A stretch of DNA of 64,000 nucleotides, taken from an uncultured Clostridia bacterium. GTDB lineage: Bacteria > Bacillota > Clostridia > Christensenellales > UBA1242. Below, in pieces: positions 50,695 through 60,328 of the stretch. The DNA lies in the NCBI GenBank assembly GCA_944362545.1, contig CALVTJ010000005.1, positions 1-64,000 of the forward strand, in the 5' to 3' direction. The position numbers were made by a program, and so were the translations under genes. Within the stretch, counting starts at the first letter, position 1, and each line of letters opens with the position of its first letter. Under the pieces are notes generated by a model. It searched no databases, was not told the DNA's origin, and saw nothing but the letters and a program-made list of their open reading frames with translations.

Positions 50695-53577
50695 TTAATC
50701 AACAAAATCATAAACGCCCAAAAATCTCTTTTTCACTTCTTCTTGACCACATGAGAGTCTGTCATTTGAGATTTTATAGTCCGTTGCCTGCAAAATGGTG
50801 AATTTCAAACCATGGTCAATCACCGCCTTTGCCTTTATTCCAGCATAAGCCACTGCCTTGCCGTTCTTCTCAAAGTTGATATATTTCACTCCCTTTCTGT
50901 ATCTTGCACAAATAGGAATTGACAGTGCATTTAAGCGCTTTACATATCCATTGTTTGTGACAATCAAAAAGTCATTTGAAAGGTTTTGTCCAGCATAAAC
51001 CACACAGTCGTTTTCTTCAAGATTGACACCTTTCACACCGCCCGAAACTCTGCCTTGAATTGGCACTTCATTTTTTTCAAAGTTGACACAATATCCATTT
51101 TTTGTCAGCATGACAAATGTCTTGCCCTTGACTTCTTTTTCCACATTCAAAACTTTGTCATCTTCTGCCACTTTGAGCACTTGATAGAATGACTTCGCCA
51201 CTATCAAATCTTTCTGTTCGCTTCGTTTGACCATACCTTTTTGTGTGAAGAAGACAATTTCTCCATCGCCTTCAACCTTCACAACCGCAACCGGTGTTTC
51301 CATGATATCAATTGACTTGTCAAGTTGTTTTAAAGTCACGCCCTTTTCACGCCACTTGCACTCTGGCAATTTGTCAACAGTCGTTTTTATGCAATTTCCT
51401 CTGTCTGTGAAGACAAGAACGGTGTCTGTTGCCTTTACCTGCAAAAGTGTGGTGTGGATATCAAAGAGTGTTGAACCATCGCCGATGTTCTTTGAAGATT
51501 TGGAATAATTTTTCATGTTAACCTTCTTCAAAGTCTTTCCAGCAGACAGTGCAATGAGATAGTCCTTTGTGTCTTCCATGTCTTCAATCTTGGCAAGTGT
51601 GATTTCATCATTTTTGAGTTCGTGTGAACGTCTTGGAGTGTTAAACTTTCTCTTAATTTCCAAAATTTCTTTCTTCACAACTTCAAGTTGAAGTTTTTTG
51701 GAATTCAAAATACCTTCAAGCTCTTTGATTTTGGCTTTAAGTTCGGCAAGTTCCTCTTGCAGTTTGTTTACTTCCAGGTTGACAAGGCGAGCAAGTCGCA
51801 TATCCAAAATGGCTTGTGCTTGTTTTTCAGACAAGGCAAATTTTGCACGTAATCTCTGTTTTGCCTCAGTGACATTTGCCGATGTTTTGATAATCTTTAT
51901 CACTGCATCAATGTTTTTGATGGCAATCAAAAGCCCCTCAACAATATGTGCCCTGTCTTTTGCCACATTCAAATCAAATCTTGTTCGGCGCACAACGACA
52001 TCACGCTGAAACGCGGTGTAATAAGAAATGATATCCAAAAGTCCCATAAGTTTTGGCTTTCCGCCAGCAATGGCAACCATGTTTATGGCATATGACACCT
52101 GCAAGTTTGATGCTTGATAAAGATATGCCAAAATCTTTTTTGCATTGGCATCCTTTTTCAAACGAATGACCGCACGCATTCCGTTTCTGTCACTTTCATC
52201 GCGAATTTCACTGATTACCGACAGTTTGTCTTTGTTTTTTTCTTTAAGTTCGGCAATTTTCTGCAAAAGTTGAGCCTTGTTGACCTGATAAGGCAATTCT
52301 GTTATCACCAAACTTTGCTTGTCGCCGTTTTGTTCAATGCCCACTTTGGCACGGATGATAATTTTGCCCTTTCCTGTTTCATATGCACTTCGAATGCCAT
52401 CGCCAAGCAAAAGTTCTCCGCCTGTTGGAAAGTCCGGCCCCTTGATGATTTTCATCATTTTGTCAAGTGTGATATTTGGGTTGTCAATGTATGCCACAAC
52501 ACCATCAATCACTTCGCCCAAATTGTGAGGCGGAATGTTTGTTGCCACACCAACCGCAATGCCAGAAGCACCATTAACCAAAAGGTTTGGAAAACGCCCC
52601 GGAAGAACATCTGGTTCTTTCAAAGTGTCATCAAAGTTGAGCCCCCATTTGACCGTGTCTTTTTCAAGGTCACGCAAAAGTTCCATGGCAAGTGGGGTCA
52701 TTCTCGCTTCTGTATAACGCATTGCCGCAGCGCTGTCGCCATCGACTGAACCAAAATTTCCATGTCCATCGACAAGTGGTGCACGCATGATAAAGTCCTG
52801 TGACATACGCACCATGGCATCATAAACCGAACTGTCGCCGTGTGGATGATACTTACCCATGCAGTCACCGACAATTCTTGCCGATTTTCTGTATGGTTTG
52901 TCTGGTGTCAAGCCAAGTTCCAACATGGAATACAAAATTCTTCTTTGAACAGGTTTCAAGCCATCTTCCACTCTTGGAAGTGCTCTGTCCATAACAACAT
53001 GCTCGGTGTAAGGAATCATGGAATCATGCAAAACATCTTCAAGCGACTTGAACAAAATTCCATCTCCACCATAAATTCTTCCACCACCATCTCCACTGCT
53101 TCCAGAACCACCATCCTGTCCGTTTGATGTTTCTTCTTTAAAACCTTCCGGCTTCTCAAAAATGTCACTTCCAACCGTTTCATCATTAGCAAAAGAATCC
53201 ACACCTTCCATCAAAACACCATTTTCATCTGTGGCGTTTGACACTTTCACAGCGTGTGTTTTCTTTTCAACAATTTCGGTTATTCTCTCTTTTTTCCCCA
53301 ATTTCTCTTTCACAACATCATCCTTTTTGTCAATTTGAGCATTTGAAGTTTTTTCCGCGTTCTCAATTTTTGATTTTTCATGTTTTTGTGCCACACTTTC
53401 AGCAGACTTTGACATACTCCAAAAATCCAACTGCCCTTCAAGCGTGACAGGTTTTTCTTCCTGCTTTTCCTCTTCGGGCTGTGCGGTCAAAAGTTCATCA
53501 TAACAAATCTGTCCCTCAATTGGTTCGATAAAGACCGGTTTGTATTCTTCATCAACATGATTTTTCTTGTCACTCAC
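50695..53577 (-). CDS. gyrA: DNA gyrase subunit A with long N-terminal extension
   Basis: The core (from about residue 175) has [38 protein letters not shown] and [11 protein letters not shown] with the catalytic Tyr near 288. It has [24 protein letters not shown] and a C-terminal beta-pinwheel. The GyrA-box region reads [14 protein letters not shown], a loosened form of QRRGGRG. About 170 extra residues precede the core. They are charged and low in complexity, contain [10 protein letters not shown] near 50, and end in a Gly/Ser-rich linker. The start is taken as the GTG at 53577 (GAGG eight bases upstream); a TTG at 53583 is possible. It follows gyrB by 67 bases. Topoisomerase IV is the alternative reading. 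Confidence 0.88.
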   Translation of the reverse strand: MSDKKNHVDEEYKPVFIEPIEGQICYDELLTAQPEEEKQEEKPVTLEGQLDFWSMSKSAESVAQKHEKSKIENAEKTSNAQIDKKDDVVKEKLGKKERITEIVEKKTHAVKVSNATDENGVLMEGVDSFANDETVGSDIFEKPEGFKEETSNGQDGGSGSSGDGGGRIYGGDGILFKSLEDVLHDSMIPYTEHVVMDRALPRVEDGLKPVQRRILYSMLELGLTPDKPYRKSARIVGDCMGKYHPHGDSSVYDAMVRMSQDFIMRAPLVDGHGNFGSVDGDSAAAMRYTEARMTPLAMELLRDLEKDTVKWGLNFDDTLKEPDVLPGRFPNLLVNGASGIAVGVATNIPPHNLGEVIDGVVAYIDNPNITLDKMMKIIKGPDFPTGGELLLGDGIRSAYETGKGKIIIRAKVGIEQNGDKQSLVITELPYQVNKAQLLQKIAELKEKNKDKLSVISEIRDESDRNGMRAVIRLKKDANAKKILAYLYQASNLQVSYAINMVAIAGGKPKLMGLLDIISYYTAFQRDVVVRRTRFDLNVAKDRAHIVEGLLIAIKNIDAVIKIIKTSANVTEAKQRLRAKFALSEKQAQAILDMRLARLVNLEVNKLQEELAELKAKIKELEGILNSKKLQLEVVKKEILEIKRKFNTPRRSHELKNDEITLAKIEDMEDTKDYLIALSAGKTLKKVNMKNYSKSSKNIGDGSTLFDIHTTLLQVKATDTVLVFTDRGNCIKTTVDKLPECKWREKGVTLKQLDKSIDIMETPVAVVKVEGDGEIVFFTQKGMVKRSEQKDLIVAKSFYQVLKVAEDDKVLNVEKEVKGKTFVMLTKNGYCVNFEKNEVPIQGRVSGGVKGVNLEENDCVVYAGQNLSNDFLIVTNNGYVKRLNALSIPICARYRKGVKYINFEKNGKAVAYAGIKAKAVIDHGLKFTILQATDYKISNDRLSCGQEEVKKRFLGVYDFVD

Positions 53578-53644
53578 CTTCAAATCCTCAACTTTTTGTA
53601 AAATTGCATATTTTTAAACACATTTACAAATCAACCAAATCCGC

Positions 53645-55597
53645 TTACAAATTTTTGTAATCTCTCGCAAAAGTGTCCTCTCTGTCAAAGTTGGCATGTT
53701 CGCTGATGTAAATTTTTCTCTCTTCAATGTCATCACCCATAAGAGTGGTTATCATTTTCTCCGCCTGCGCGGCATCTTCAATAGTCACTTGAATCAAGGT
53801 GCGCTTATCAGGGTCCATTGTAGTTTCCCAAAGTTGTTCCGGATTCATTTCACCAAGTCCTTTGTATCTCTGAATCATATAGCCCTTCCCGGCACTCTTG
53901 ACAGCATCCGCAAGTTCGGCATCAGAATAGACATATTTTTCATAGTCCTTTTTGTAGACCTTATAAAGTGGTGGAAGTCCGATAAACACATGTCCATCAG
54001 TGATGAGCGGTTTCATATAGCGATAGAAAAATGTCAACAAAATCGCTCTGATGTGAGCACCATCTTGGTCAGCATCGGACAGAATGATAACTTTGTTGTA
54101 GCGAAGTGATGACAAGTCAAAATCTTCACCAAATCCGGTGTCAAGCGCAGAGATGATGGTTCTTATTTCCTCATTTGCCAGCACTTGGTCCACCCTTTTC
54201 TTCTCTGCATTGAGAGGCTTTCCGCGTAATGGCAAAATAGCCTGAAATCTTCTGTCACGCCCCTGCTTTGCCGAACCACCAGCCGAATCTCCCTCGACAA
54301 TAAACAATTCGCTTTTGCTACGGTCACGCGAAGTGGATGAGGCAAGTTTGCCGACAAGGTTGAAATTCTCGGCATTGTTTTTGGCACGAGTCAGTTCCTT
54401 TGCCTTCTTTGCCGCAAGTCTAACCTTTGCCGCCTGCTTTGCCTTTTCAATAATGATTTCTCCATAGGTCAGGTTTTTCCTGTCTGCCAAAATTTTGCCA
54501 AGTTCCTGCAATGTGAGATTTTCCACTTCCGTTCTTGCTTCTGGATTTCCAAGTTTAGTCTTGGTCTGTCCTTCAAACTGAACATTGTTCATCTTGACAT
54601 TGATGACTGTCACAAGCCCTTCACGAAAATCTTCGCCCAACAGGTTTGGTTCTTTATCCTTGAGCATGTTGTTTGCTCTGGCAAAATCATTAAACGCCTT
54701 GGTAAAGGCACTCTTAAAGCCAATCTCGTGCATTCCACCTTCGGTGGTTGGAATGTTGTTGACATACGAAAAGGTGTTTTCAGTATAGGAATCAGTGGAG
54801 ATGAAACTCACTTCCAAATCCACGATTTTGCTTTCAGCGTAAAAATAAATCGGAGTTTTAAACAAGGCATTCTTACCTTCCACAAGATAAGAAACAAAGT
54901 CCTGAATACCTCCTTCAAAGTGATATTGACAACTTTCGTTTGTCTCTTCATCATTTACGACAATCTTCAAACCTTTGTTTAAAAATGCCAATTCTCTTGC
55001 ACGCCTTGAAATGACTTCAAAGTTGAATTTTTGCTGTCCAAAAACTCTGTCATCCGGCAAGAAAGTCACACAGGTTCCGGTCGTGGTGCTTGTGCCAATC
55101 TCTTTGAGTGGAGCAACCGGCACACCACTATGTATTTTGCCATTTTCATCTTCATATGAGTGAAATTCTATAAAATATTTCTTTCCATCCTTGTTGACAA
55201 CAACTTTGCACCAACGCGAAAGGGCATTTGTCACAGATGCACCAACGCCATGCAAACCACCAGAAAATTTGTAGTTTTCATTGTTAAACTTTCCGCCAGC
55301 ATGCAAAGTTGTGTAAACCACTTCCACCCCGCTCTTGTGCAGAGTTGGATGCATATCAACAGGAATGCCACGCCCGTTGTCTTCAACGGTCGCACTGCCA
55401 TCTTTGTTTATCGTGATTTTGATTGTGTCGCCAAAGCCATTTGAAATTTCATCAATAGCGTTGTCTACAATCTCCCAAAGAATATGATGAAAACCGCGCG
55501 CACTTGTTGTGCCGATATACATTCCAGGGCGAAGTCTAACCGCATCAAGTCCATCCAAAACAACTATATCTTTTGATTCATATTTCTTTCCTGCCAT
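53645..55597 (-). CDS. gyrB: DNA gyrase subunit B
   Basis: The 650-residue ATPase subunit has the GHKL ATP site (EIVDNAIDEISNGFGD, DNGRGIPVDMHP, GGLHGVGASVTNAL). The transducer domain and the TOPRIM domain follow (FIVEGDSAGGSAKQGRD, ILSDADQDGAHIRAILLTFF), and then the end YKGLGEMNPEQLWETTMDP typical of GyrB. With GyrA it introduces negative supercoils. The ATG at 55597 follows TTGGAGAGATT. The longer frame is not conserved. Together with gyrA it forms a two-gene operon, divergent from murG. Confidence 0.93.
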   Translation of the reverse strand: MAGKKYESKDIVVLDGLDAVRLRPGMYIGTTSARGFHHILWEIVDNAIDEISNGFGDTIKITINKDGSATVEDNGRGIPVDMHPTLHKSGVEVVYTTLHAGGKFNNENYKFSGGLHGVGASVTNALSRWCKVVVNKDGKKYFIEFHSYEDENGKIHSGVPVAPLKEIGTSTTTGTCVTFLPDDRVFGQQKFNFEVISRRARELAFLNKGLKIVVNDEETNESCQYHFEGGIQDFVSYLVEGKNALFKTPIYFYAESKIVDLEVSFISTDSYTENTFSYVNNIPTTEGGMHEIGFKSAFTKAFNDFARANNMLKDKEPNLLGEDFREGLVTVINVKMNNVQFEGQTKTKLGNPEARTEVENLTLQELGKILADRKNLTYGEIIIEKAKQAAKVRLAAKKAKELTRAKNNAENFNLVGKLASSTSRDRSKSELFIVEGDSAGGSAKQGRDRRFQAILPLRGKPLNAEKKRVDQVLANEEIRTIISALDTGFGEDFDLSSLRYNKVIILSDADQDGAHIRAILLTFFYRYMKPLITDGHVFIGLPPLYKVYKKDYEKYVYSDAELADAVKSAGKGYMIQRYKGLGEMNPEQLWETTMDPDKRTLIQVTIEDAAQAEKMITTLMGDDIEERKIYISEHANFDREDTFARDYKNL

Positions 55598-55638
55598 AAT
55601 CTCTCCAAGTGCTAAACAAATTTTATTTTTCCTTTCAT

Positions 55639-55647
55639 ATTTTACCA
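55639..55647 (-). promoter_or_regulatory. Extended -10 upstream of gyrB
   Basis: Minus strand TGGTAAAAT (55647-55639), with a poor -35. It lies about 40 bases before the gyrB start, in the 287-base gap between the divergent genes gyrB and murG. I see nothing else supportable in that gap. Confidence 0.4.
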
Positions 55648-55884
55648 CAAAAAACAAAATTATTAAAACAAAAAATGTATATTTACAAAAGAAAATTTAA
55701 CAATTTTTGAGTTCTCGCAAGTTAATATTTAAAAATAGTTGTGCATATTTATTCATTTTTGCGTATAGTTATAATATTTTGTCATTTTTTATTCAAACCA
55801 ACAAAAACATTTATTTTCACAAGAAAAACGAAAAATTCATATATAAAAACTTGAATTGTGTGACAATATAAGAGTGGAGAAAAA

Positions 55885-56907
55885 ATGAAAAAAATTGTTT
55901 TGACTGGTGGCGGAACGGCAGGTCATGTCTACCCTGCACTTGCGGTGGCTGAAAAATTAAAAGGATATGAGATTCACTTTGTTGGAAGCAGTGGCATGGA
56001 AAGGGACATCCTTAAAAATTTTCCATACATTAAATATCACGAAATCTCGGCAGTCAAACTTGAGCGAAAACTCACATTTAAAAATCTACTCATTCCTTTC
56101 AAACTCTTCTCTTCAATAAGACAGGCAAAAAAGATCCTTTTGCAAATAAGACCCGATGTAATCTTTTCAAAAGGAGGATTTGTCGCCGTGCCTGTGGCAA
56201 TTGCCGGAGCCAGACAAAACATTCCAATTGTCAGTCATGAAAGCGACCTGACATTTGGGTTGGCAAACAAAATCATTCTGCGTTATTGCAAAATCATGTG
56301 CACATCATTTGAAGAAACTGCAAACCGCAAAAAATGTGTCTACACCGGCCAACCAATAAGGCAAGATATCTTTCAAGGGAAAAAGCAAATGTTCAATTTT
56401 TCAAACTCCCTGCCCACAATTTTGATACTTGGTGGAAGTTTAGGCGCCCAATTTTTAAACTCAATAGTTTTTGAAAATTTGGAAAAATTAACTTCAAAAT
56501 ATAACATTTTGCACATATGTGGAAGAAAGAATTTCAAAAATATTAAACACAAGAATTATCACAGTGTGCCTTATGCTGACAACATACAAGATTTCTATGC
56601 CACAGCGGACATTGTTATCTCGCGTGCTGGAAGTGGTGTGATAAATGAATTGTTATGTCTCGCAAAACCAATGCTTTTGATACCACTTTCAAAACAAAAT
56701 TCTCGTGGCGACCAAATCGAAAATGCCAAACTTTTTGAGAAAAAGGGCTACTGCGAAGTGATAAAAGAAGAAGAATATAATTTCAATTTATTACAACAAA
56801 AAGTGGAAAAATTATTAAAAAATGCTGAAAAAATCAAACAAAATATGAAAAATACCGCAAAAAATGATGCGGTAAATAAAATCGCACAAATAATATCAGA
56901 ATATTAA
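55885..56907 (+). CDS. murG: UDP-GlcNAc:undecaprenyl-pyrophosphoryl-MurNAc-pentapeptide transferase MurG
   Basis: The 340-residue GT-B enzyme converts lipid I to lipid II on the cytoplasmic face of the membrane. It shows IVLTGGGTAGHVYPALA, FVGSSGMERD, DVIFSKGGFVAVPVAIAG, LILGGSLGAQFLN and VISRAGSGVINELLCLAKPMLLIPL. The acceptor-site loop reads HESDLTFGLANK, the variant seen in many Clostridia and Enterococcus MurG in place of HEQN. The ATG at 55885 follows GTGGAGAAAAA. It is a single gene, outside any division and cell-wall cluster. Confidence 0.93.
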   Translation: MKKIVLTGGGTAGHVYPALAVAEKLKGYEIHFVGSSGMERDILKNFPYIKYHEISAVKLERKLTFKNLLIPFKLFSSIRQAKKILLQIRPDVIFSKGGFVAVPVAIAGARQNIPIVSHESDLTFGLANKIILRYCKIMCTSFEETANRKKCVYTGQPIRQDIFQGKKQMFNFSNSLPTILILGGSLGAQFLNSIVFENLEKLTSKYNILHICGRKNFKNIKHKNYHSVPYADNIQDFYATADIVISRAGSGVINELLCLAKPMLLIPLSKQNSRGDQIENAKLFEKKGYCEVIKEEEYNFNLLQQKVEKLLKNAEKIKQNMKNTAKNDAVNKIAQIISEY

Positions 56908-57021
56908 ATAAAAATCTTACAAAAAAATCAATTTTTATATATTTTTCTTAATTTATTTTCATATTTTTTATTAAATATTTTTTCGATTTTGAAAAATGTT
57001 AAAAAAATGCGTTATGCACTT

Positions 57022-58167
57022 TTATTTTTTGATATTTTTCATGTTTGGCACTCCATAACCTTCCCAATTCATTTCAAAACCAAGTGGTTGACAAGATTGA
57101 AGCAAAATTCTCTTGACCTGTGCCGGTTTCAAACCGGGGTATTTTTCCAAAATCAAGCAACAAATGCCCGCCACCATCGGTGTAGCAACAGATGTTCCAC
57201 TCAAAATTGTGTAAAAATTTTTTATTCCGCAGGAAATTATGTCAACACTTGGTGCGACCAAATCAGGCTTTGTGTTTCGAAAAGCTGGACCACGTGATGA
57301 AAAATCGGCAATTTCAAAATATTTTCTGTTGTAGTTTGAATCATCATATCTGTTGTCATCAATGCCTCCAACTGTGATGATGTTTTCGCTTATACCAGGT
57401 GATTTGATTGTCTGATATTCCGGCCCACTGTTTCCTGCCGCTGCCACCACAACCACACCATCTCTCCACAGTGCATCCGCGCCCAACATGATTGGGTCAT
57501 TTCTGCCAAGCGGTTCGCTTCCAAAACTCATACAAACCACATTGATACCCAATTTTTTGTGGTTATCAAACACCCATTCCATAGCATCCAAAATTCTGTT
57601 CGCGCTCGCTTCTCCCTTTTCATTTAATGCCTTGAGTGCAAAAATTTTTGACTGTGGTGCAATTCCAGAATATCTAAATTTTGACAACACTCCATTCCCC
57701 GAACACACTCCACAAACAAAGGTTCCATGCCCGTTGTCATCATACATCTGCTTTTTGTCCGCCACAAAATCTTTGAAAACTTCCACACGATTTTCTCCAA
57801 TCAAAAAATCACAATGTGGTGAAAGACCTGTGTCAATAAATGCCACTCCAACACCCCTTCCAAAACTTTCAAAACTTTGCACTCCCAAGATTTGCTTTGA
57901 CACAAACATCATGCAATTTGCTGTTGCAGTCGAAAAAATAAAATCTACACTCTCCACATTTGAAAGTGAAAAAATCTCCCGCTGTGATGCTAAACAAAAG
58001 AAAGATTTTATGAATAAATATTCACTCACAATATGTATCTTCTTTTGTTTCAACACCCGCCTTGTCTTGTCAACATTTTTGGAATAAACAAAGCATGGAA
58101 GTTTTCTTTCGCTAGACAAAACGGCAATTTTATTTAAAAGTCTTTTGTCAATTTTTTCTTTTATCAT
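57022..58167 (-). CDS. Intracellular subtilisin-like serine protease (S8)
   Basis: The 381-residue protein has the complete S8 catalytic set: Asp112 (AFIDTGLSPHCDF), His147 (DDNGHGTFVCG), Asn246 (AAAGNSGPEY) and Ser326 (SGTSVATPMVAG). Residues 1-95 form a pro-domain-like N-terminal part. No signal peptide or membrane helix is present, which points to a cytoplasmic subtilase related to AprX/intracellular types. Its start overlaps the stop of the preceding 92-residue gene as ATGA, so the two are translated together. The substrate is unknown. Confidence 0.9.
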   Translation of the reverse strand: MIKEKIDKRLLNKIAVLSSERKLPCFVYSKNVDKTRRVLKQKKIHIVSEYLFIKSFFCLASQREIFSLSNVESVDFIFSTATANCMMFVSKQILGVQSFESFGRGVGVAFIDTGLSPHCDFLIGENRVEVFKDFVADKKQMYDDNGHGTFVCGVCSGNGVLSKFRYSGIAPQSKIFALKALNEKGEASANRILDAMEWVFDNHKKLGINVVCMSFGSEPLGRNDPIMLGADALWRDGVVVVAAAGNSGPEYQTIKSPGISENIITVGGIDDNRYDDSNYNRKYFEIADFSSRGPAFRNTKPDLVAPSVDIISCGIKNFYTILSGTSVATPMVAGICCLILEKYPGLKPAQVKRILLQSCQPLGFEMNWEGYGVPNMKNIKK

Positions 58168-58442
58168 TTCAAACTTTCAATTATCCTTATCATGTTTTCA
58201 TATGTCTGCTGTGGCAGATAAGTTTTGATGGTTTCAATAGACCTTTTCAGTGCATCATAATCAAAACTGCCGTTTGATTTTTGAGATTGAATTTCTTTTG
58301 CAAGACGGTCAAAGAGTTCTTCTGATGACAAGTCTTTCAATTCATCATATGCTTTGTTTATGTCCTTTTTGGATGGTTTTGAAGAATGTGTAGCACTTAT
58401 TTTTGCTCCACTGGCGTTTTTTGACATCTCACTCAGTTTCAT
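58164..58442 (-). CDS. Small helical protein coupled to the subtilase
   Basis: I do not recognise this 92-residue protein. The N-terminal third is Ser/Lys-rich and probably flexible. The remainder is helical (KDINKAYDELKDLSSEELFDRLAKE, about 28-52, then DYDALKRSIETIKTYL). The ATG at 58442 follows TAGGAGTAAAC. The translational overlap with the S8 protease suggests a partner such as an inhibitor, adaptor or substrate. This is inference from position only. Confidence 0.75.
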   Translation of the reverse strand: MKLSEMSKNASGAKISATHSSKPSKKDINKAYDELKDLSSEELFDRLAKEIQSQKSNGSFDYDALKRSIETIKTYLPQQTYENMIRIIESLK

Positions 58443-58518
58443 GTTTACTCCTAAAAACAATATATGATAAATTAGAAAAAATCTACACAAACGCAATTTT
58501 TCAAGCATATAAATAAGC

Positions 58519-58914
58519 ATGAACAATTTTATTTCCAATCAAAGTTCCCAAAACAGAGCATCCGTATATTATCCAGAAGATTTAAACATTGATGTCACCG
58601 GTGTGCCACGTTCAAACATCCAAAGTGTCGGCAATGCAGATTCAAGCAACACAAATCCTGACAATGTTTCCTCTCAATCATCGCAGGACACAAATCAATC
58701 ACAAAATATCTTAGCCAACCTTTTGGAACAGTCTAAAAATCCCGACTTTTTGACATCTGTTCTTGCTGGAAATCTTCTAAATTCGAGCAAATCCCCACAA
58801 AGCAACCTTTTGGCGCAGGCTCTTTCAAAGTTGATTCAACCCAAAAAGAACAGTCCGGCAGAAAAGCCGAAAGAGGAAAATCTCGACAATGATGTGACCT
58901 TTGAAGATTTATAA
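58519..58914 (+). CDS. Asn/Gln/Ser-rich small protein divergent from the subtilase locus
   Basis: This 131-residue protein is unrecognised. It has an N-terminal Asn/Ser/Gln-rich region, a central helical stretch (ILANLLEQSKNPDFLTSVLAGN, about 63-84, and LLAQALSKLIQP) and an acidic tail. There is no signal peptide. No ribosome binding site precedes the ATG at 58519. A TATAAA box lies five bases upstream with a weak TACACA 18 bases before it, so it too may be leaderless. It shares a 76-base intergenic region with the divergent 92-residue gene. Confidence 0.65.
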   Translation: MNNFISNQSSQNRASVYYPEDLNIDVTGVPRSNIQSVGNADSSNTNPDNVSSQSSQDTNQSQNILANLLEQSKNPDFLTSVLAGNLLNSSKSPQSNLLAQALSKLIQPKKNSPAEKPKEENLDNDVTFEDL

Positions 58915-58924
58915 AATTCCCAAA

Positions 58925-58953
58925 AAAAACAACCCACAAAATGAGTTGTTTTT
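58925..58953. terminator. Bidirectional terminator
   Basis: A 9-bp stem AAAAACAAC/GTTGTTTTT (58925-58933 with 58945-58953) lies between convergent genes. Confidence 0.65.
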
Positions 58954-58967
58954 ATTTTTACTCGTTT

Positions 58968-59612
58968 CTAGTCATCCACAACTTTGCCATGTTCAAAATA
59001 AATCTTTCTCTTGCAGATTTTTTCGGCTATTTCCGGTCGTGTGCAAGCCAAAATCAAAGTTGTTTCCGGCAACTTAAGTTGTTTTATCAAATTCAAAATA
59101 GCATCAATATAAACATCCGAGATATCATCAAAAATGTTGTCCACCAAAAGCAAATCAAGTTTTCTAAATGACAGGCGGATGAGTGACAAGATATATTTAT
59201 CTTCCTTTCTTATGTTTTTAATCTTTTCATCACGAATGCGCTCCAAAGAAAAGTCAATGATGGCATTGTTTATCATCTTCTCGGCTTCGGCAGGTTTGAA
59301 ACCCTTTTTGTTCAATATATATTTGAAGTTTTCATAAACCGTTTTATTCTCCAAAAACACCGGGCAATATGGCACATAACCAACACTTATGTCAGTTTTA
59401 AAGTCGACTTTTTTGAGTGGAATTTTGTTGATATAAATCTCTCCAGAGTCAAAATCTTCAAGTTTGGCAATGACACGAAGAAGTGTGGTCTTTCCGCTGT
59501 TTTCTTCGCCGACAAATGCCACACTTTCGCCCGGAGCAACATCCAAATTTATATCTTCAAGTGCATAAAACTCTTTTGTATATTTGAGATAAAGGTTTTT
59601 TATTGATAACAT
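58968..59612 (-). CDS. Lone degenerate ABC-type ATPase
   Basis: The 214-residue protein has a normal ABC N-terminal half with Walker A GEENSGKTT. Where the LSGGQ signature should lie it reads NIRKEDKYILS. The Walker B segment is LDLLLVDNIFDD, with Asn in place of the catalytic Glu. The H-loop region reads LILACTRPEIAE without His. ATP binding is plausible but hydrolysis is doubtful. No permease gene adjoins it, so it may serve as a regulatory or structural ATPase. It is a single gene. Confidence 0.8.
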   Translation of the reverse strand: MLSIKNLYLKYTKEFYALEDINLDVAPGESVAFVGEENSGKTTLLRVIAKLEDFDSGEIYINKIPLKKVDFKTDISVGYVPYCPVFLENKTVYENFKYILNKKGFKPAEAEKMINNAIIDFSLERIRDEKIKNIRKEDKYILSLIRLSFRKLDLLLVDNIFDDISDVYIDAILNLIKQLKLPETTLILACTRPEIAEKICKRKIYFEHGKVVDD

Positions 59613-59671
59613 AGCCTCTCCTGTTTTTCTAACTTATTTTATACCTATATGATACTATATCTCAAAAAAAA

Positions 59672-59711
59672 ATGAAAGTAATTTCACTCACTTTAAAAAA
59701 ATTACTTTCAT
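59672..59711 (-). terminator. Terminator of the small lipoprotein gene
   Basis: A 12-bp stem ATGAAAGTAATT/AATTACTTTCAT (59672-59683 with 59700-59711) has a 16-base loop and is followed by eight T residues on the minus strand. Confidence 0.75.
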
Positions 59712-59729
59712 ATTTGTCATTATTAAAAA

Positions 59730-60245
59730 TTATTCTTCCTGATGTTTTTTGACATCAACTTTCACTTCCTGTGAAATATCTTCACTCAAAACCAAAATCT
59801 GCTCGCCTGTGTCCTGATTGGTTTTGGTTTGTCCAGCAACCACCCTGAATGTTAGTTCAACATCGTTGTCAGCATAAAACAAAAACACACGGCTTCCAAA
59901 ATCTTCATAAGACAGATATCCCGACTCACTTTGTGCGCCGTTTGTCTTGTCAATAAGATAGGTCAGGTTATACCAATAGTCACTTCTCGGCAAGCAAATA
60001 ACAAAACTGTCCTCCATTTCTTGTCCAAAATGTAAAATTTGTTCTTCCTTGCTGGACTTAATTTGCAAATCAACAAACTTGTCTTGCATCCGCTCATCAT
60101 TATCCAATGTCATTTTAATGCCATAGTCTGTGCTCAGTGCCCCGGTAATTTCGCTGATATGTGCAGTGCGAAGTTGTGTCTCGTTTTCACACCCCGCCAT
60201 AAAACAAAAACAAACACAAAGAATAATCAAAACAATCTTTTTCAT
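59730..60245 (-). CDS. Small lipoprotein of unknown function
   Basis: The 171-residue protein has a lipoprotein signal with the lipobox MAGC (Cys19). The mature part is acidic and beta-rich and has no recognised domain. The ATG at 60245 is chosen because it begins the signal peptide. No ribosome binding site is visible there. It lies 83 bases after hpf on the same strand and might be co-transcribed with it. Confidence 0.7.
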   Translation of the reverse strand: MKKIVLIILCVCFCFMAGCENETQLRTAHISEITGALSTDYGIKMTLDNDERMQDKFVDLQIKSSKEEQILHFGQEMEDSFVICLPRSDYWYNLTYLIDKTNGAQSESGYLSYEDFGSRVFLFYADNDVELTFRVVAGQTKTNQDTGEQILVLSEDISQEVKVDVKKHQEE

Positions 60246-60328
60246 ATTCTTATTGTGTTCGTTTTCATTCTTTTTATGCCACAGAAAAAACAACAGAATT
60301 TCTGCATTATGATTTTATAAAATTTGGA

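Noticed and set aside
59730..60293. Leaderless start for the small lipoprotein at 59730
   Set aside because: Six bases before its ATG the hexamer is CACAAT and no -35 stands at 17 bases, so it does not fit the pattern of the six accepted cases.
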